In this document: positions 33,728 through 42,437 of the stretch, one piece after another
Position numbering within the stretch: position 1 is the stretch's first letter
Layout of the letters: the number at the start of each line of letters is the position of its first letter
Source: Cohnella hashimotonis
GTDB lineage: Bacteria > Bacillota > Bacilli > Paenibacillales > Paenibacillaceae
Assembly (NCBI RefSeq): GCF_030014955.1
Contig: NZ_JAGRPV010000001.1
Location: 8,395,501-8,459,500, forward strand
Reading direction: 5' to 3'
DNA length: 64,000 nucleotides
Translations under genes and position numbers: made by a program
The notes under the pieces: model-generated
Told to the model about the DNA's origin: nothing
Seen by the model: the letters and a program-made list of their open reading frames with translations, nothing else
Databases searched by the model: none

Positions 33728-34954
33728 TTAGTGTGAGGCTGTTGCCGCGGGCGCTTGGCATTCTTTTCTTGCGCGGTTTTCCGCGTTTTCTCCGCGCAGG
33801 CTCGCTGCCGTCAGCAGCACCGCGCCGGCGACCATGACGGCGCCGACCCAGGGTGTATGCGCGACGCCGAGCCGGTCCACGACGATGCCGCCGAGGAAGG
33901 CGCCGATCGCGATGCCCGCGTTAAAAGTGGCGATGTTGAGCGAAGCGGCGAAGTCCACGGCATTTTTGGCGTGTCGTTCCGCCAGCATCACTACGTAGAG
34001 CTGGAGCCCGGGGACGTTCATGAATGCGAGCAGGCCCATGAGCAGGACGGCCGCCAGTCCGGCCGCGCGATAGGGTGCGGCGTAGTTCAGCGCGAGCAGC
34101 ACGATGGCCTGCAGCGCGAACATCGCGAGCAGCGCCGGAACGGGGCGCTTGTTGGCGGCTTTGCCGCCGACGATATTGCCGATCGCGATGGCGATGCCGT
34201 AGAAGAGCAAAATTAAGGCGATCGACGATTCGCCGTATCCGGTTATATCCCGCAGAAGCGGAGACAAATAAGTGAAGACCACAAACGTGCCTCCGTAGCC
34301 GAGCGCCGTGATGGAGAAGGCGAGCAGCAGCTTGCGGTTCCCAAGCAGCGGCAGTTGGTGGCGCAGCTTCGTCCGGACGGATCCGCGGAGCCCGGCAGGT
34401 ATGAGCGCGAGATTGGCTGCTAGGGCGACGATGCCGACGGCCGCGATCGCGGCGAAGGCGGTCCGCCAGCCCAGGTGCTGGCCAAGCAGCGTGCCGAGGG
34501 GAACGCCCGTCACGGTCGCAATCGTAAGACCCGAGAACATGGTGGAGATTGCGCTGGCTCTGCGATCCCGCGGCACAAGATCAGCCGCGATCGTCGAGCC
34601 GACGGACATGAAGACGCCGTGCGCGAAGGCGGACAGCACGCGGGCGGCGAGCAGCAGAACGATGCCGCCCGAAGCGGCGGCGAGGGCGTTGCCGGCGATA
34701 AAGACGACCATGATCCAGAGCAGCAGCGTCTTGCGCGGCACGCCTGCCGCGATCGAAGTCAGGACCGGTGCCCCGACCATGACGCCCAGCGCGTATAGCG
34801 TGACCGTAAGGCCGGCGAGCGATTCGGATATATGAAGATCATCCGCGATGAGGGGCAGCAGCCCGACGCTGATGAATTCGGTCGTACCGATGGCGAACGC
34901 GCTGACTGCGAGCGCAAGCAGCGCGGCCGTGCTTTTTTTGACTGCAAACCTCAT
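33728..34954 (-). CDS. MFS exporter, AraJ/YdhP-type DHA1 family
   Basis: A 408-residue major-facilitator transporter with 12 predicted TM helices. The start is set at 34954 (MRFAVKKSTAALL) by GGGAG nine bases upstream; the frame stays open further but that stretch runs into the divergent regulator. The N-terminal motif GTTEFISVGLLPLIADDLHIS is typical of AraJ/YdhP-like sugar or drug effluxers. It is divergent from an HxlR regulator gene, with a palindromic operator between them, and is followed by the aldo-keto reductase: a common redox- or electrophile-response arrangement. Confidence 0.9.
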   Translation of the reverse strand: MRFAVKKSTAALLALAVSAFAIGTTEFISVGLLPLIADDLHISESLAGLTVTLYALGVMVGAPVLTSIAAGVPRKTLLLWIMVVFIAGNALAAASGGIVLLLAARVLSAFAHGVFMSVGSTIAADLVPRDRRASAISTMFSGLTIATVTGVPLGTLLGQHLGWRTAFAAIAAVGIVALAANLALIPAGLRGSVRTKLRHQLPLLGNRKLLLAFSITALGYGGTFVVFTYLSPLLRDITGYGESSIALILLFYGIAIAIGNIVGGKAANKRPVPALLAMFALQAIVLLALNYAAPYRAAGLAAVLLMGLLAFMNVPGLQLYVVMLAERHAKNAVDFAASLNIATFNAGIAIGAFLGGIVVDRLGVAHTPWVGAVMVAGAVLLTAASLRGENAENRARKECQAPAATASH

Positions 34955-35025
34955 TGGAGCATCACTCCCGTAGTAGATATCCCGGCCGGTGAATGCTATT
35001 ATGGATGAATGTCGCCCGAATGGAC

Positions 35026-35063
35026 AGTACGTACTTTTAAGTGATATAGGTACTAAAAAGTAC
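35026..35063. promoter_or_regulatory. HxlR operator palindrome between MFS and hxlR-type genes
   Basis: GTACTTTT (35031-35038) and AAAAGTAC (35056-35063) form a perfect 8-bp inverted repeat with a 17-base centre; a further AGTACGTAC overlaps the left arm. HxlR-family dimers bind inverted repeats of this GTAC type. Its place supports TTG 35096 as the regulator start, since the alternative ATG (35066) directly abuts the operator. Confidence 0.65.
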
Positions 35064-35095
35064 CCATGGCGACATACGGAAGGAGCGACCTCGCG

Positions 35096-35455
35096 TTGGC
35101 TAAAAAATACAACATCTCCGTGGAAGCGACGCTCGAAGTCATCGGCGGCAAATGGAAGTGCGTCATCCTGTGTCATCTGACGTACGGCAAGAAGCGTACG
35201 AGCGAGCTCAAGCGCCTCATGCCCGCCATCACGCAGAAGATGCTCACGCAGCAGCTGCGCGAGCTCGAGGACGACGGCATCGTCAACCGGATCGTATATA
35301 ACGAAGTGCCTCCCCGCGTCGAGTACGAGCTCAGCGCTTACGGGTGGAGTCTGAAGTCGATTCTGGATTCCTTGTGCAACTGGGGCGAACAGCATATTAT
35401 CAAGGAATACGGGGATAAATACGCGGTGCTCGAAGACAACGTGCTGAACCGCTAG
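35096..35455 (+). CDS. HxlR-family winged-helix regulator
   Basis: A 119-residue regulator starting at TTG 35096, ten bases after GGAAGGAG; an in-frame ATG at 35066 would add ten residues but has no RBS. The HxlR signature is clear: [22 protein letters not shown], then a wing [24 protein letters not shown] and [13 protein letters not shown]. One cysteine (C-x3-C region near residue 20) could be redox-active, as in HypR/YodB relatives, but this is unproven. It most likely controls the divergent MFS/AKR operon and itself. Confidence 0.88.
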   Translation: MAKKYNISVEATLEVIGGKWKCVILCHLTYGKKRTSELKRLMPAITQKMLTQQLRELEDDGIVNRIVYNEVPPRVEYELSAYGWSLKSILDSLCNWGEQHIIKEYGDKYAVLEDNVLNR

Positions 35456-35466
35456 AGGAGAGGTAT

Positions 35467-36540
35467 ATGGAGATGACCAAGCCATCGATATACGGCTTGC
35501 CTTACGATAAGCTGGCCGCTTGGCTGGCGGAGCGGGGCTTCAAGAAGTCGCGCGCCGACCGCGTGTGGGAACAGCTCTACCGCAGCCGTGTCGCGGACTT
35601 TGCGGAGATGGACCCTGCGCTCGAGCCCGCCGTGACGACAGTGCTCGAGAAGAGCTTCGCGCTTCGGACGATGACGGAGCACGTGAAGCAGCAGTCCGCG
35701 GACGGAACCGTGAAGTTCCTGTTCCGCCTGGCCGACGGCAATCTCATTGAGACGGTGCTCATGCGTCACAAGTTCGGCCTGTCCGTCTGCGTGACGACGC
35801 AGGTCGGCTGCAATATCGGCTGCAGCTTCTGCGCGAGCGGCCTGCTTGCCAAGAGCAGGGATCTTTCCGGCGGAGAGATCGCGGAGCAGATCATGCAGGT
35901 TCAGGCGCATCTCGATGCCGCAGGCAATGGAGAGCGCGTCAGCCATGTCGTCGTGATGGGCATTGGGGAGCCCTTCGACAACTACGACAACATGGCGGAT
36001 TTCATCCGCGTCATGAAGGATCACAAGGGTCTGGCGATCGGACCGCGTCACATCACCGTGTCCACGAGCGGGCTGGCAAACAAGCTGCGGGAATTCGCGG
36101 ACTCGGATTTGCAGACGAACCTGGCGGTATCGCTTCATGCGCCGAACGACGAACTGCGCACCCGGATTATGAAGATCAATCGCGCCATTCCGATCGCGAA
36201 GCTGATGGATGCGATCGATTATTACCTGGAGCGGACGAACCGGCGGCTTACGTTGGAGTATATCTTGCTGCGGGACGTGAACGACCGCAGGGAGCATGCG
36301 GAGGAGCTGGCGGATCTGATCGGCGAGGCGCGGCGGAGCCAGGTGAACGTGAATCTTATCCCGTATAATCCGGTAGATGAGCACAGCCAATATCAGCGCA
36401 GCGAGCAGGAGGCGGTACGGGGCTTCTACGACGCACTCAAGAAGCGCGGCGTGAGCGTCAGCGTGCGGTTGGAGCACGGCGCCGACATCGACGCGGCCTG
36501 CGGGCAGCTGCGAAGCAAGCAGATTGCGAAGGCGAATTAA
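35467..36540 (+). CDS. RlmN-type radical SAM 23S rRNA/tRNA methyltransferase
   Basis: A 357-residue enzyme of the RlmN/Cfr family, which methylates C2 (RlmN) or C8 (Cfr) of A2503 in 23S rRNA. The radical SAM cluster motif CNIGCSFC, the GIGEPFDN loop and the C-terminal catalytic Cys in [13 protein letters not shown] are all present. Similarity to Bacillus RlmN ([30 protein letters not shown]) favours RlmN over Cfr. It lies 11 bp after the HxlR gene with an AGGAG RBS, an unusual neighbour for a translation gene, so it may be a second RlmN copy. Confidence 0.82.
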   Translation: MEMTKPSIYGLPYDKLAAWLAERGFKKSRADRVWEQLYRSRVADFAEMDPALEPAVTTVLEKSFALRTMTEHVKQQSADGTVKFLFRLADGNLIETVLMRHKFGLSVCVTTQVGCNIGCSFCASGLLAKSRDLSGGEIAEQIMQVQAHLDAAGNGERVSHVVVMGIGEPFDNYDNMADFIRVMKDHKGLAIGPRHITVSTSGLANKLREFADSDLQTNLAVSLHAPNDELRTRIMKINRAIPIAKLMDAIDYYLERTNRRLTLEYILLRDVNDRREHAEELADLIGEARRSQVNVNLIPYNPVDEHSQYQRSEQEAVRGFYDALKKRGVSVSVRLEHGADIDAACGQLRSKQIAKAN

Positions 36541-36548
36541 ATCATGCG

Positions 36549-36579
36549 AAAGGGGCCGCGTCGAACGGCCCCCTTTCTT
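36549..36579. terminator. terminator after rlmN-type gene
   Basis: The stem AAAGGGGCCG / CGGCCCCCTTT with a short loop is followed by CTTCTATTT. It sits between the convergent ends of the methyltransferase and the rpn pseudogene. Confidence 0.75.
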
Positions 36580-37444
36580 CTATTTGGGCTCGGCAAGCTG
36601 CCGAATGCGCTGCGGGGACAGCCCGGTAAGCCTGGCGATCGTATCGAGGTCCATACCTTCTCGCAGCATGTGAAGCGCGATTTCCGCTTTCGCAGATTCT
36701 TGTCCGGATTCCCAGCCCGTCTCCCGGCCTTCTTCCCACGCATCCTTCAAAAAGCTGATCCGGTCTCGTTGCGCCTTTTCCCGCGCTTCGTACAGCATTC
36801 TTGTCATGTCGTCCTCGCTCAGGTGAGACAAACGTTCTTCGGCGTTTCGAATCGTCGGATCCATCTCGATCAACTCCTCCAACTGTTCTGGGGTCGTCCG
36901 TTCGTCCAAAAACCGCAGCCAGCGATGCAGCGGATCTTCTGAGCGATAAGGCCCGGCTCGAAACTTGGGACATTCGATAAAATTCAGCTCGATCAGGTCT
37001 GTGAGCCGATATTGCCTGGCCCTGTCTTCGTATAATTGAAACGAATGGTGGTAGTGTTCAAGCGTCAGAAAAGCAAAATCCAAAATATTGATGCAGATCG
37101 TCTTTTTGAGCTGGCTGTAATCCTCGCCTTCGCGAATGGAGTCGGCGAGCAAGCGCCCCATGTAGAACAAGCTTTTCCATGTGCCGGTAGCGCCCGACCT
37201 GCATCTCGACGTTGATTTGCTCCCGGTCCGCGGTCTCGCAGCGGATATCGAGCACGCCTTCTTTGTCTTCGATGAGGCGCTTGGTAAGCAGCTTGCCGTC
37301 CAGGATAGTAAGATCGGCGATCGCCGCCCGGTCCGTCCGCCGCAAAATCGCGTTCAGCAGTCCGATCAGCAGCGGCTTGCTGTCGGCTTCGCCGAACAGC
37401 CGTTTGAACAAGTAATCGTTTTTCGGATTCAATCGTTTCCTCAT
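36580..37444 (-). pseudogene. frameshifted Rpn-family nuclease (PD-(D/E)XK)
   Basis: This encodes a Rpn/PDDEXK_2-type putative nuclease in two frames. The N-terminal half (37058-37444 frame, MRKRLNPKNDYLFKRLFGEA ... GRYRHMEK) continues in another frame as SLFYMGRLLADSIREGEDY to the stop at 36580. Comparison with the intact 300-residue paralogue at 46133-47035 places the break right after HMEK, near 37170, where bases are missing. Catalytic-core residues (VLDIRCETADREQINVEMQ) lie before the break. The C-terminal tail differs from the paralogue, as is usual in this family. Either a true pseudogene or, less likely, expression by frameshifting. Confidence 0.85.
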
Positions 37445-37497
37445 GTTCCCCGTTCTCCCTTCAGTATATCACAGCCCTTTGCGCGCTTGGAGGACGC

Positions 37498-37556
37498 AAA
37501 AAAAAGCACGCGCCGTCCGCTAAGCCCGCAAAATCGGGGTTAACGGCGGCGCGTGC
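37498..37556 (-). terminator. minus-strand terminator upstream of the rpn pseudogene
   Basis: Read on the minus strand, GCACGCGCCG pairs with CGGCGCGTGC and is followed by eight T. It ends transcripts of the GyrI-AraC gene and shields the rpn gene. A similar hairpin stands upstream of the second rpn gene. Confidence 0.8.
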
Positions 37557-37622
37557 TTCGCGTCCGCTTTTATGCATGAATCTATCTTCGCTTGAACGGC
37601 AGGGTTTGTCAAACCGAAGGAG

Positions 37623-38489
37623 CTACGCCTGACTCGCGACGACGGGGATCCATACCTCGCAGCGGTAATCCTCCGCGTTCGTGTCTCCCTCCAGGTATAC
37701 CTCGAGCTCGGGTGCCGGGGCATGCTCATAGCCGCAGGAAGGGAACCATTCGCTATAGATCCGTCCCCATAGCCGCTGAATCGAAGCCGTCACGGGGCCG
37801 ATCGAGGTGAATACCGCCCAGGTGGCCTGAGGCACCGTCCACGAGACGCAGCCTTCCGGCGTCTCCGTTTCCGCGTCGCACTCGACGGCGACCAGATAGG
37901 TGAGCAGCTCTTCGCCGGGCGGCATCGAGCAGATGCCAAGCAACGGGTTGCCGGAGCCGATCTCCGCTAACCTGGACAGCGTGCCGTCGGCCTCGCACTC
38001 TCCCCAGTAAGCCGGAATTCTCCGCATGTTCTCTCCGTTCTCGGTGCCGACCCTAATCATTTTGCCGATGACCTTGAATGCTTCTTTTTTGACGATCCGA
38101 TAATCCATTTCTTTGTCTCCCTTCAACGACAGGTGGAAGGAAATGCGCGGGTAAGCCTTAAGCGAGGCGCCTTGGGCTTTGGCTTCAGAAGGTGCGATGC
38201 CATGCGCTTTGCGGAATGCCTTCGCGAACGACTCCGGAGATTCGTACCCGTACTTCAACGACACGTCCAGCACTTTGGCCGCGCCCATCGCGAGCTCCTG
38301 AGCCGCCAGCGTCAGCTTGCGCTTGCGCATGTATTCCGCGACCGTCATGCCCGTCAGCATGTGGAACATGCGTTGAAAATGATAAGGCGAGGTGCACGCC
38401 GCATGCGCGATCTCAGCGATATCGAAAGGCTCCTCCATCATCTGTTCTATCCGGTCCAGCGCGTGCCGCATTCGCTCAAGCCACTCCAT
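37623..38489 (-). CDS. AraC regulator with GyrI-like effector domain
   Basis: A 288-residue regulator, start at 38489 (MEWLERMRHALD) after GAGGGGAG. The N-terminal AraC helix-turn-helix pair (about 5-105: FDIAEIAHAACTSPYHFQRMF, LDVSLKYGYESPESFAKAF) is followed by a GyrI-like (SOUL/BmrR effector) domain (about 125-285). This Rob/BltR-like architecture usually senses amphipathic or cationic small molecules and activates efflux genes. No exporter is adjacent, so the targets are unknown. Confidence 0.9.
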   Translation of the reverse strand: MEWLERMRHALDRIEQMMEEPFDIAEIAHAACTSPYHFQRMFHMLTGMTVAEYMRKRKLTLAAQELAMGAAKVLDVSLKYGYESPESFAKAFRKAHGIAPSEAKAQGASLKAYPRISFHLSLKGDKEMDYRIVKKEAFKVIGKMIRVGTENGENMRRIPAYWGECEADGTLSRLAEIGSGNPLLGICSMPPGEELLTYLVAVECDAETETPEGCVSWTVPQATWAVFTSIGPVTASIQRLWGRIYSEWFPSCGYEHAPAPELEVYLEGDTNAEDYRCEVWIPVVASQA

Positions 38490-38579
38490 GCGCACTCCCC
38501 TCTCTGACTCCACTCTATCATCCGGGGACCGCGATCGCCTGTCTTGGCGTGCTGTTCGCGAACAGCCCCGTAATGCCGA

Positions 38580-39092
38580 TCAGATCGATTCCCGCCGGCG
38601 GGACATGAGCGCCAGCGCGCCCGCTCCGATCAACAGGATTGCCAGAATGGAAGAGCCGCCCGTCAGCTTGCCGAGCACGTAGCCGACCGAGAAGATCGCG
38701 AAGAAGAGGAGGGAAAGGAAAGTCAGGATGTTGATCGGGATCAGCAGCCACTTGTTGCGGCCGCCGAACCAATACAGCTCGAACAGACCGACGGCGGGGG
38801 CGAGAATGAATCCGGGCCACATCATCGACCAGTTGTCCAGCAGCATGGCGATCTGACAGACGCCGTACACCGTGAGCAGGACGCCGCCTGGAACGAGCAC
38901 GCCTACGCCTTTGCCGCCGAGCACCGAGAAGTACAGCCAGTGGAAAAAAATGCCCAGCGGCAGCACGAACAGCGTCGGCCAGAAATAAGCGAAAATCGAG
39001 CCCGTGCCCAGATGCAGATCGCCGCGGAACAGCAGAAAGAGGCCGGCCAACAGCAGGAGAGGGCCGAGCAGCGTGCCGCGATGGATTTTCAT
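38580..39092 (-). CDS. small polytopic membrane protein (LiaI/DUF5668-like)
   Basis: A 170-residue membrane protein, start at 39092 (MKIHRGTLLGPLLLL) after AAGGAG. About five or six hydrophobic helices include the pattern GPLLLLAGLFLLFRGDL near the start, as in LiaI/LiaF-type TM domains of envelope-stress systems. It has no catalytic motif and ends in a basic tail (SRRRESI). It is monocistronic. Function unknown; the family link is tentative. Confidence 0.7.
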   Translation of the reverse strand: MKIHRGTLLGPLLLLAGLFLLFRGDLHLGTGSIFAYFWPTLFVLPLGIFFHWLYFSVLGGKGVGVLVPGGVLLTVYGVCQIAMLLDNWSMMWPGFILAPAVGLFELYWFGGRNKWLLIPINILTFLSLLFFAIFSVGYVLGKLTGGSSILAILLIGAGALALMSRRRESI

Positions 39093-39274
39093 AAGTGATC
39101 GCTCCTTATAAGCAAAGCTTGGTTGCTTATAGCTTAACACCTTGAGCTCGAATCTGTCGTCCAACTCGCGCATAGCGCAAAATCAGACTGGAGACGGAGG
39201 CGCCGGGCCGGGCATTATGGTAAAAGAAGCGCGCGGGCACGCAACTGATGCGAGCGGTCGCGCAGCTGCGGACA

Positions 39275-40015
39275 TCAGAGCGTCTGCCCGCTGTCCACGG
39301 TGACGAGCTGTCCTGTCATCGCCTCCTGTTCCAGCGCGAAGCGGATGGCGCGGGCGATATCCTCGGGCGACGAAATGGCTTCCAGCAGCGTCGAGGGCGC
39401 GAGCTTGCGCATTTGCTCTTCGCGTCCGGCCCACCAGCGCGTGCTCACGGCGCCGGGCACGATCGCGTTAACGCGGATCTTCGGAGCGAGCGCTTGCGCC
39501 AGCGACAGTGTGAGGCCGTGGACGGCCGCCTTGGAGACCGCATATGGCAGCGAGGAGCCGCGGCCGGTCTTGCCCGCGATGCTGCCGACGTTCACGATCG
39601 CGCCTCCGCCTCCGCGGGCCATGAGCGGCGCGGCCGCTCTGGCGCAGTAGAACATCCCTTTAACGTTAACGCTCAGGAGCTCTTCCCATGCGTCGTCCGT
39701 CACCGCCTCCAGGTCCTGCAGCGGAATGTGCCGGGTGACACTCGCGTTGTTAACGAGCAAATCTACCGAACCGAACGCCCGGTCGGCGGTGCTGAACATG
39801 GCTCTAACCTCTGCGTCCGAAGACACGTCCGCCCGCGCCGCGATTGCCTGCCCGCCGAATCCCCGGATCGCCTCGACCGTTTCTTCTGCATCTGATCGAG
39901 ACCGCGAATAATTAACGACGACGGCCGCGCCCAGTGCCCCCAGTTCCAGCGATACCGCTCTTCCGATCCCGGTGCCCCCGCCGGTAACGATCGCCGTACG
40001 ATTTTTTAAATCCAT
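39275..40015 (-). CDS. SDR family oxidoreductase
   Basis: A 246-residue classical short-chain dehydrogenase. The NAD(P) loop TGGGTGIG (residues 11-18), the NNAS motif and the catalytic Ser-Tyr-Lys (NVGSIAG, then YAVSK) are intact; it resembles FabG-type 3-oxoacyl reductases and other alcohol dehydrogenases. It is divergent from a LysR regulator gene (127-bp gap), the usual sign that the LysR protein controls it. Substrate unknown. Confidence 0.92.
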   Translation of the reverse strand: MDLKNRTAIVTGGGTGIGRAVSLELGALGAAVVVNYSRSRSDAEETVEAIRGFGGQAIAARADVSSDAEVRAMFSTADRAFGSVDLLVNNASVTRHIPLQDLEAVTDDAWEELLSVNVKGMFYCARAAAPLMARGGGGAIVNVGSIAGKTGRGSSLPYAVSKAAVHGLTLSLAQALAPKIRVNAIVPGAVSTRWWAGREEQMRKLAPSTLLEAISSPEDIARAIRFALEQEAMTGQLVTVDSGQTL

Positions 40016-40142
40016 CGCGGTTCCTCCTCCAAGATCTTAGTTCTGTCCATCCTTTCGTATTAAGTTTAAAGGCTTGCTCGCGTTTCGTATAATTGAATGT
40101 ATTGAAGTTTTGGTTCACTAAAATCGATCGGAGATGCATCGC

Positions 40143-41024
40143 ATGGATCCCAAATCGCTTCGCGCTTTTCATCGAATCGCGGCGCTTGGAAGCTTTCGCC
40201 TCGCGGCCGAGGAGCTAAACTACGCCCAGTCTACGGTGACGATGCAGATTCAGCGGTTGGAGGAAGATCTCGGAGTTATGTTGTTCGAACGTACCGGGGG
40301 ACTTCGGCTGACCGGGGAAGGCAGATTGTTAAGGGAACGCAGCCTGCCGATCCTGCAGGACATGGACCGTCTGCGGAGGTCGCTGACGGAGCTGCGCGAA
40401 GGGGACGCGGGGGAGGTCAGGCTCGGCGCGACGGAGCCCGCCGTCAGCTGTCGGCTGCCGGCACTGCTGAAGCGCTTCGCGGAACGCTACCCCAAGATTC
40501 GAATCTCCGTCGAGTCCGCCAGCACGCCGGTCTTGAGCGAGCGGCTGCGCAAAGGGGGGCTCGACCTGGCGCTCTGCGCCACGCCCGAGCATGCGGAGGG
40601 CCTCCACTTCGAGCAGCTGTATCGCGAGCCGTTCGCCGCGCTTATGCCTGCCGATCATCCATTGGCATCGCAGGCGCATGTCCGGTTGGATGATCTCGTC
40701 GCCTATAAGCTGCTCGTCACAGCCTCGAATTGTCCCTATCGCCGCAAGCTCGAGCTTCTGCTGGCCGAGTCCGGCGCGCCGGCGGCGGAGACGATGGAGA
40801 TCGGCAGCATGACCGCCCTCGCATCTTATGTCGCGATGGGTCTGGGCGTCGCCCTTGTTCCCCGCGTGTTGGCGGACAAGCCGCCGCCTGGCGTCCTCTC
40901 CCGGCCGATTCAGGGAGCGGCGGTCGATATGGCTTGCGGGTTGCTCAGCCGGACCTCGGAGTCGCCGCTGACGCCGGCGGGGGCGAAGCTGTACGCGGCG
41001 TTGCGCGATAAACTCGCGGAATAG
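40143..41024 (+). CDS. LysR-family transcriptional regulator
   Basis: A 293-residue regulator. The start ATG 40143 (MDPKSLRAFHRIAALGSF) lies nine bases after CGGAG; an ATG three codons upstream is less well placed. The N-terminal winged helix contains SFRLAAEELNYAQSTVTMQIQRLEEDLG, followed by a LysR substrate-binding domain (about 90-290). It is divergent from the SDR gene and most likely regulates it in response to an unknown effector. Confidence 0.92.
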   Translation: MDPKSLRAFHRIAALGSFRLAAEELNYAQSTVTMQIQRLEEDLGVMLFERTGGLRLTGEGRLLRERSLPILQDMDRLRRSLTELREGDAGEVRLGATEPAVSCRLPALLKRFAERYPKIRISVESASTPVLSERLRKGGLDLALCATPEHAEGLHFEQLYREPFAALMPADHPLASQAHVRLDDLVAYKLLVTASNCPYRRKLELLLAESGAPAAETMEIGSMTALASYVAMGLGVALVPRVLADKPPPGVLSRPIQGAAVDMACGLLSRTSESPLTPAGAKLYAALRDKLAE

Positions 41025-41096
41025 GCGGCGCCGAACCGAACTCTTTTCCAAGTTGAAGTGTATTAGTGGCGATACGCTTGGAGAGGAGGAGACAGC

Positions 41097-41636
41097 ATGG
41101 ACATCGCGAAAGCGGAAGCGCAGCGGCTTTACGAAGAAAATGCCGTTTATATCTACCGTCTCGTGCTGATGCTGACGAAATCCAGAGCGCTGGCGGAGGA
41201 CATTACCCAGGACGTTTTTATGCAAGCCTTTCGCAAATACGGCAGCTTTGATCCGCAGCGAACCGGTTCGGCGCGGCCGTGGCTGTCCCGGATTGCGATC
41301 AATCAAACGCGCAATTCGTTGCGGAAGAACCGCTGGCTCAGTCTGATCGGCCATACGCCCGAGCGGGCGGCCCCGGATTCGATCGAAGACGTCGTCCTGT
41401 CGGACGAGCGCGATCGGGAGTTATGGCGCGAGGTGCTAGGACTGTCGTTGAAAACGAGGGAGGTCGTAACGCTCCACTTTTATGGGGGGATGACCCTTCA
41501 GGAGACGGCCGACTTGTTGGGAATACCGCTTGGAACCTGCAAGTCCCGGCTCCATTCGGCGCTGAACAATCTGAGGGCGCGTCTGCCGAATAAGGATCGC
41601 TATTTCGCATACGGGAGCGGGGGTAGCCATGAGTGA
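41097..41636 (+). CDS. ECF-type RNA polymerase sigma factor
   Basis: A 179-residue extracytoplasmic-function sigma factor. Region 2 (VLMLTKSRALAEDITQDVFMQAF) and region 4 (LKTREVVTLHFYGGMTLQETADLLGIPLGTCKSRL) are clear. The RBS is GAGGAGGAG. The last bases overlap the start of the next gene, the likely anti-sigma factor. Its promoter targets cannot be read with confidence here. Confidence 0.93.
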   Translation: MDIAKAEAQRLYEENAVYIYRLVLMLTKSRALAEDITQDVFMQAFRKYGSFDPQRTGSARPWLSRIAINQTRNSLRKNRWLSLIGHTPERAAPDSIEDVVLSDERDRELWREVLGLSLKTREVVTLHFYGGMTLQETADLLGIPLGTCKSRLHSALNNLRARLPNKDRYFAYGSGGSHE

Positions 41637-42363
41637 TGTCTCGAAGTATCGACGGGTGATTCATGAGGCGCTCGAATCTGAAAAACCGGCGGCTTCCTTC
41701 GACCAGCTCTGGACGCGGGCTGAGAATGTGGCGCGCAGACCCTTGCGGCGCTATTGGCTGATCGCGCTGCCCTTGCTCGCGGCGCTGTTGGCGGGGGCAT
41801 GTACGGCCGTTTACCAAAGCGTGACGAACTGGTCTAACACGACCGTCTCTTTTAGCGATAAGAAAGACGATCTGACGGATATGCTGACGCCGCTGGAAAA
41901 GTTCGACGACATGGTCTTGCTGCGGGATAATCCGCTGCTGTCGCTGGAAGAAACGAGAAAAAAAGCTCCGATCCCGATAAGAAATCCGATTTTGCCGGAC
42001 GGGTGGACGGAGGTCCGATCCACAGGCGTGAATCCGGGCAACGCCGAATACTGGAGTTCCTTGCTCGATCCCCAAGGCAGGCGCGTCGTTGTAAAACAAG
42101 CGTTCGACAGCAGTTACACGATGTCCTTAAGGAAGAAGTCCAACGAGACTTTTTTCGTTGGATATCCGAAAGAATCCAAGTTCATTAAGGGCTTCGGCGA
42201 CGATCTCGCGATTCTGATCAATCTGCAGAAAGGGAGATGGCAGATGATGCTTTACCACAAGGAGGCCACAAAAGAAATCGTGACCTGCATCAGCATCTGG
42301 AGCATGGATCCGGACGAGGCGGTTGCGCTCGCTCGTTTATACTTGGAGGCGCCTTCGTCTTAA
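41629..42363 (+). CDS. membrane anti-sigma factor, DUF4367-like
   Basis: A 244-residue single-pass protein. A cytoplasmic N-terminus (1-42), one TM helix (about 43-63: YWLIALPLLAALLAGACTAVY) and an extracytoplasmic domain (65-244) resemble DUF4367-type partners of ECF sigma factors. It has no zinc-binding HxxxCxxC motif. It overlaps the sigma gene by 8 bp, so the two are co-translated; it presumably holds the sigma factor until an envelope signal arrives. Confidence 0.8.
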   Translation: MSDVSKYRRVIHEALESEKPAASFDQLWTRAENVARRPLRRYWLIALPLLAALLAGACTAVYQSVTNWSNTTVSFSDKKDDLTDMLTPLEKFDDMVLLRDNPLLSLEETRKKAPIPIRNPILPDGWTEVRSTGVNPGNAEYWSSLLDPQGRRVVVKQAFDSSYTMSLRKKSNETFFVGYPKESKFIKGFGDDLAILINLQKGRWQMMLYHKEATKEIVTCISIWSMDPDEAVALARLYLEAPSS

Positions 42364-42390
42364 TCGCTTTCGCGTCTCCTATAAAAGGAA

Positions 42391-42437
42391 AACGGCCGAT
42401 ACGGAAAGCCAGGCTCCGCTGTCGGCCGTTCATTTTA
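42391..42437. terminator. bidirectional terminator after sigma/anti-sigma operon
   Basis: The stem AACGGCCGA / TCGGCCGTT encloses a 22-base loop and has a T-rich tail (CATTTTAATTT). It lies between the convergent anti-sigma and QorB-type genes. Confidence 0.75.

Noticed and set aside
35467..36540. Cfr antibiotic-resistance methyltransferase
   Set aside because: The overall sequence is closer to housekeeping RlmN of Bacillus; motifs alone cannot prove Cfr activity.
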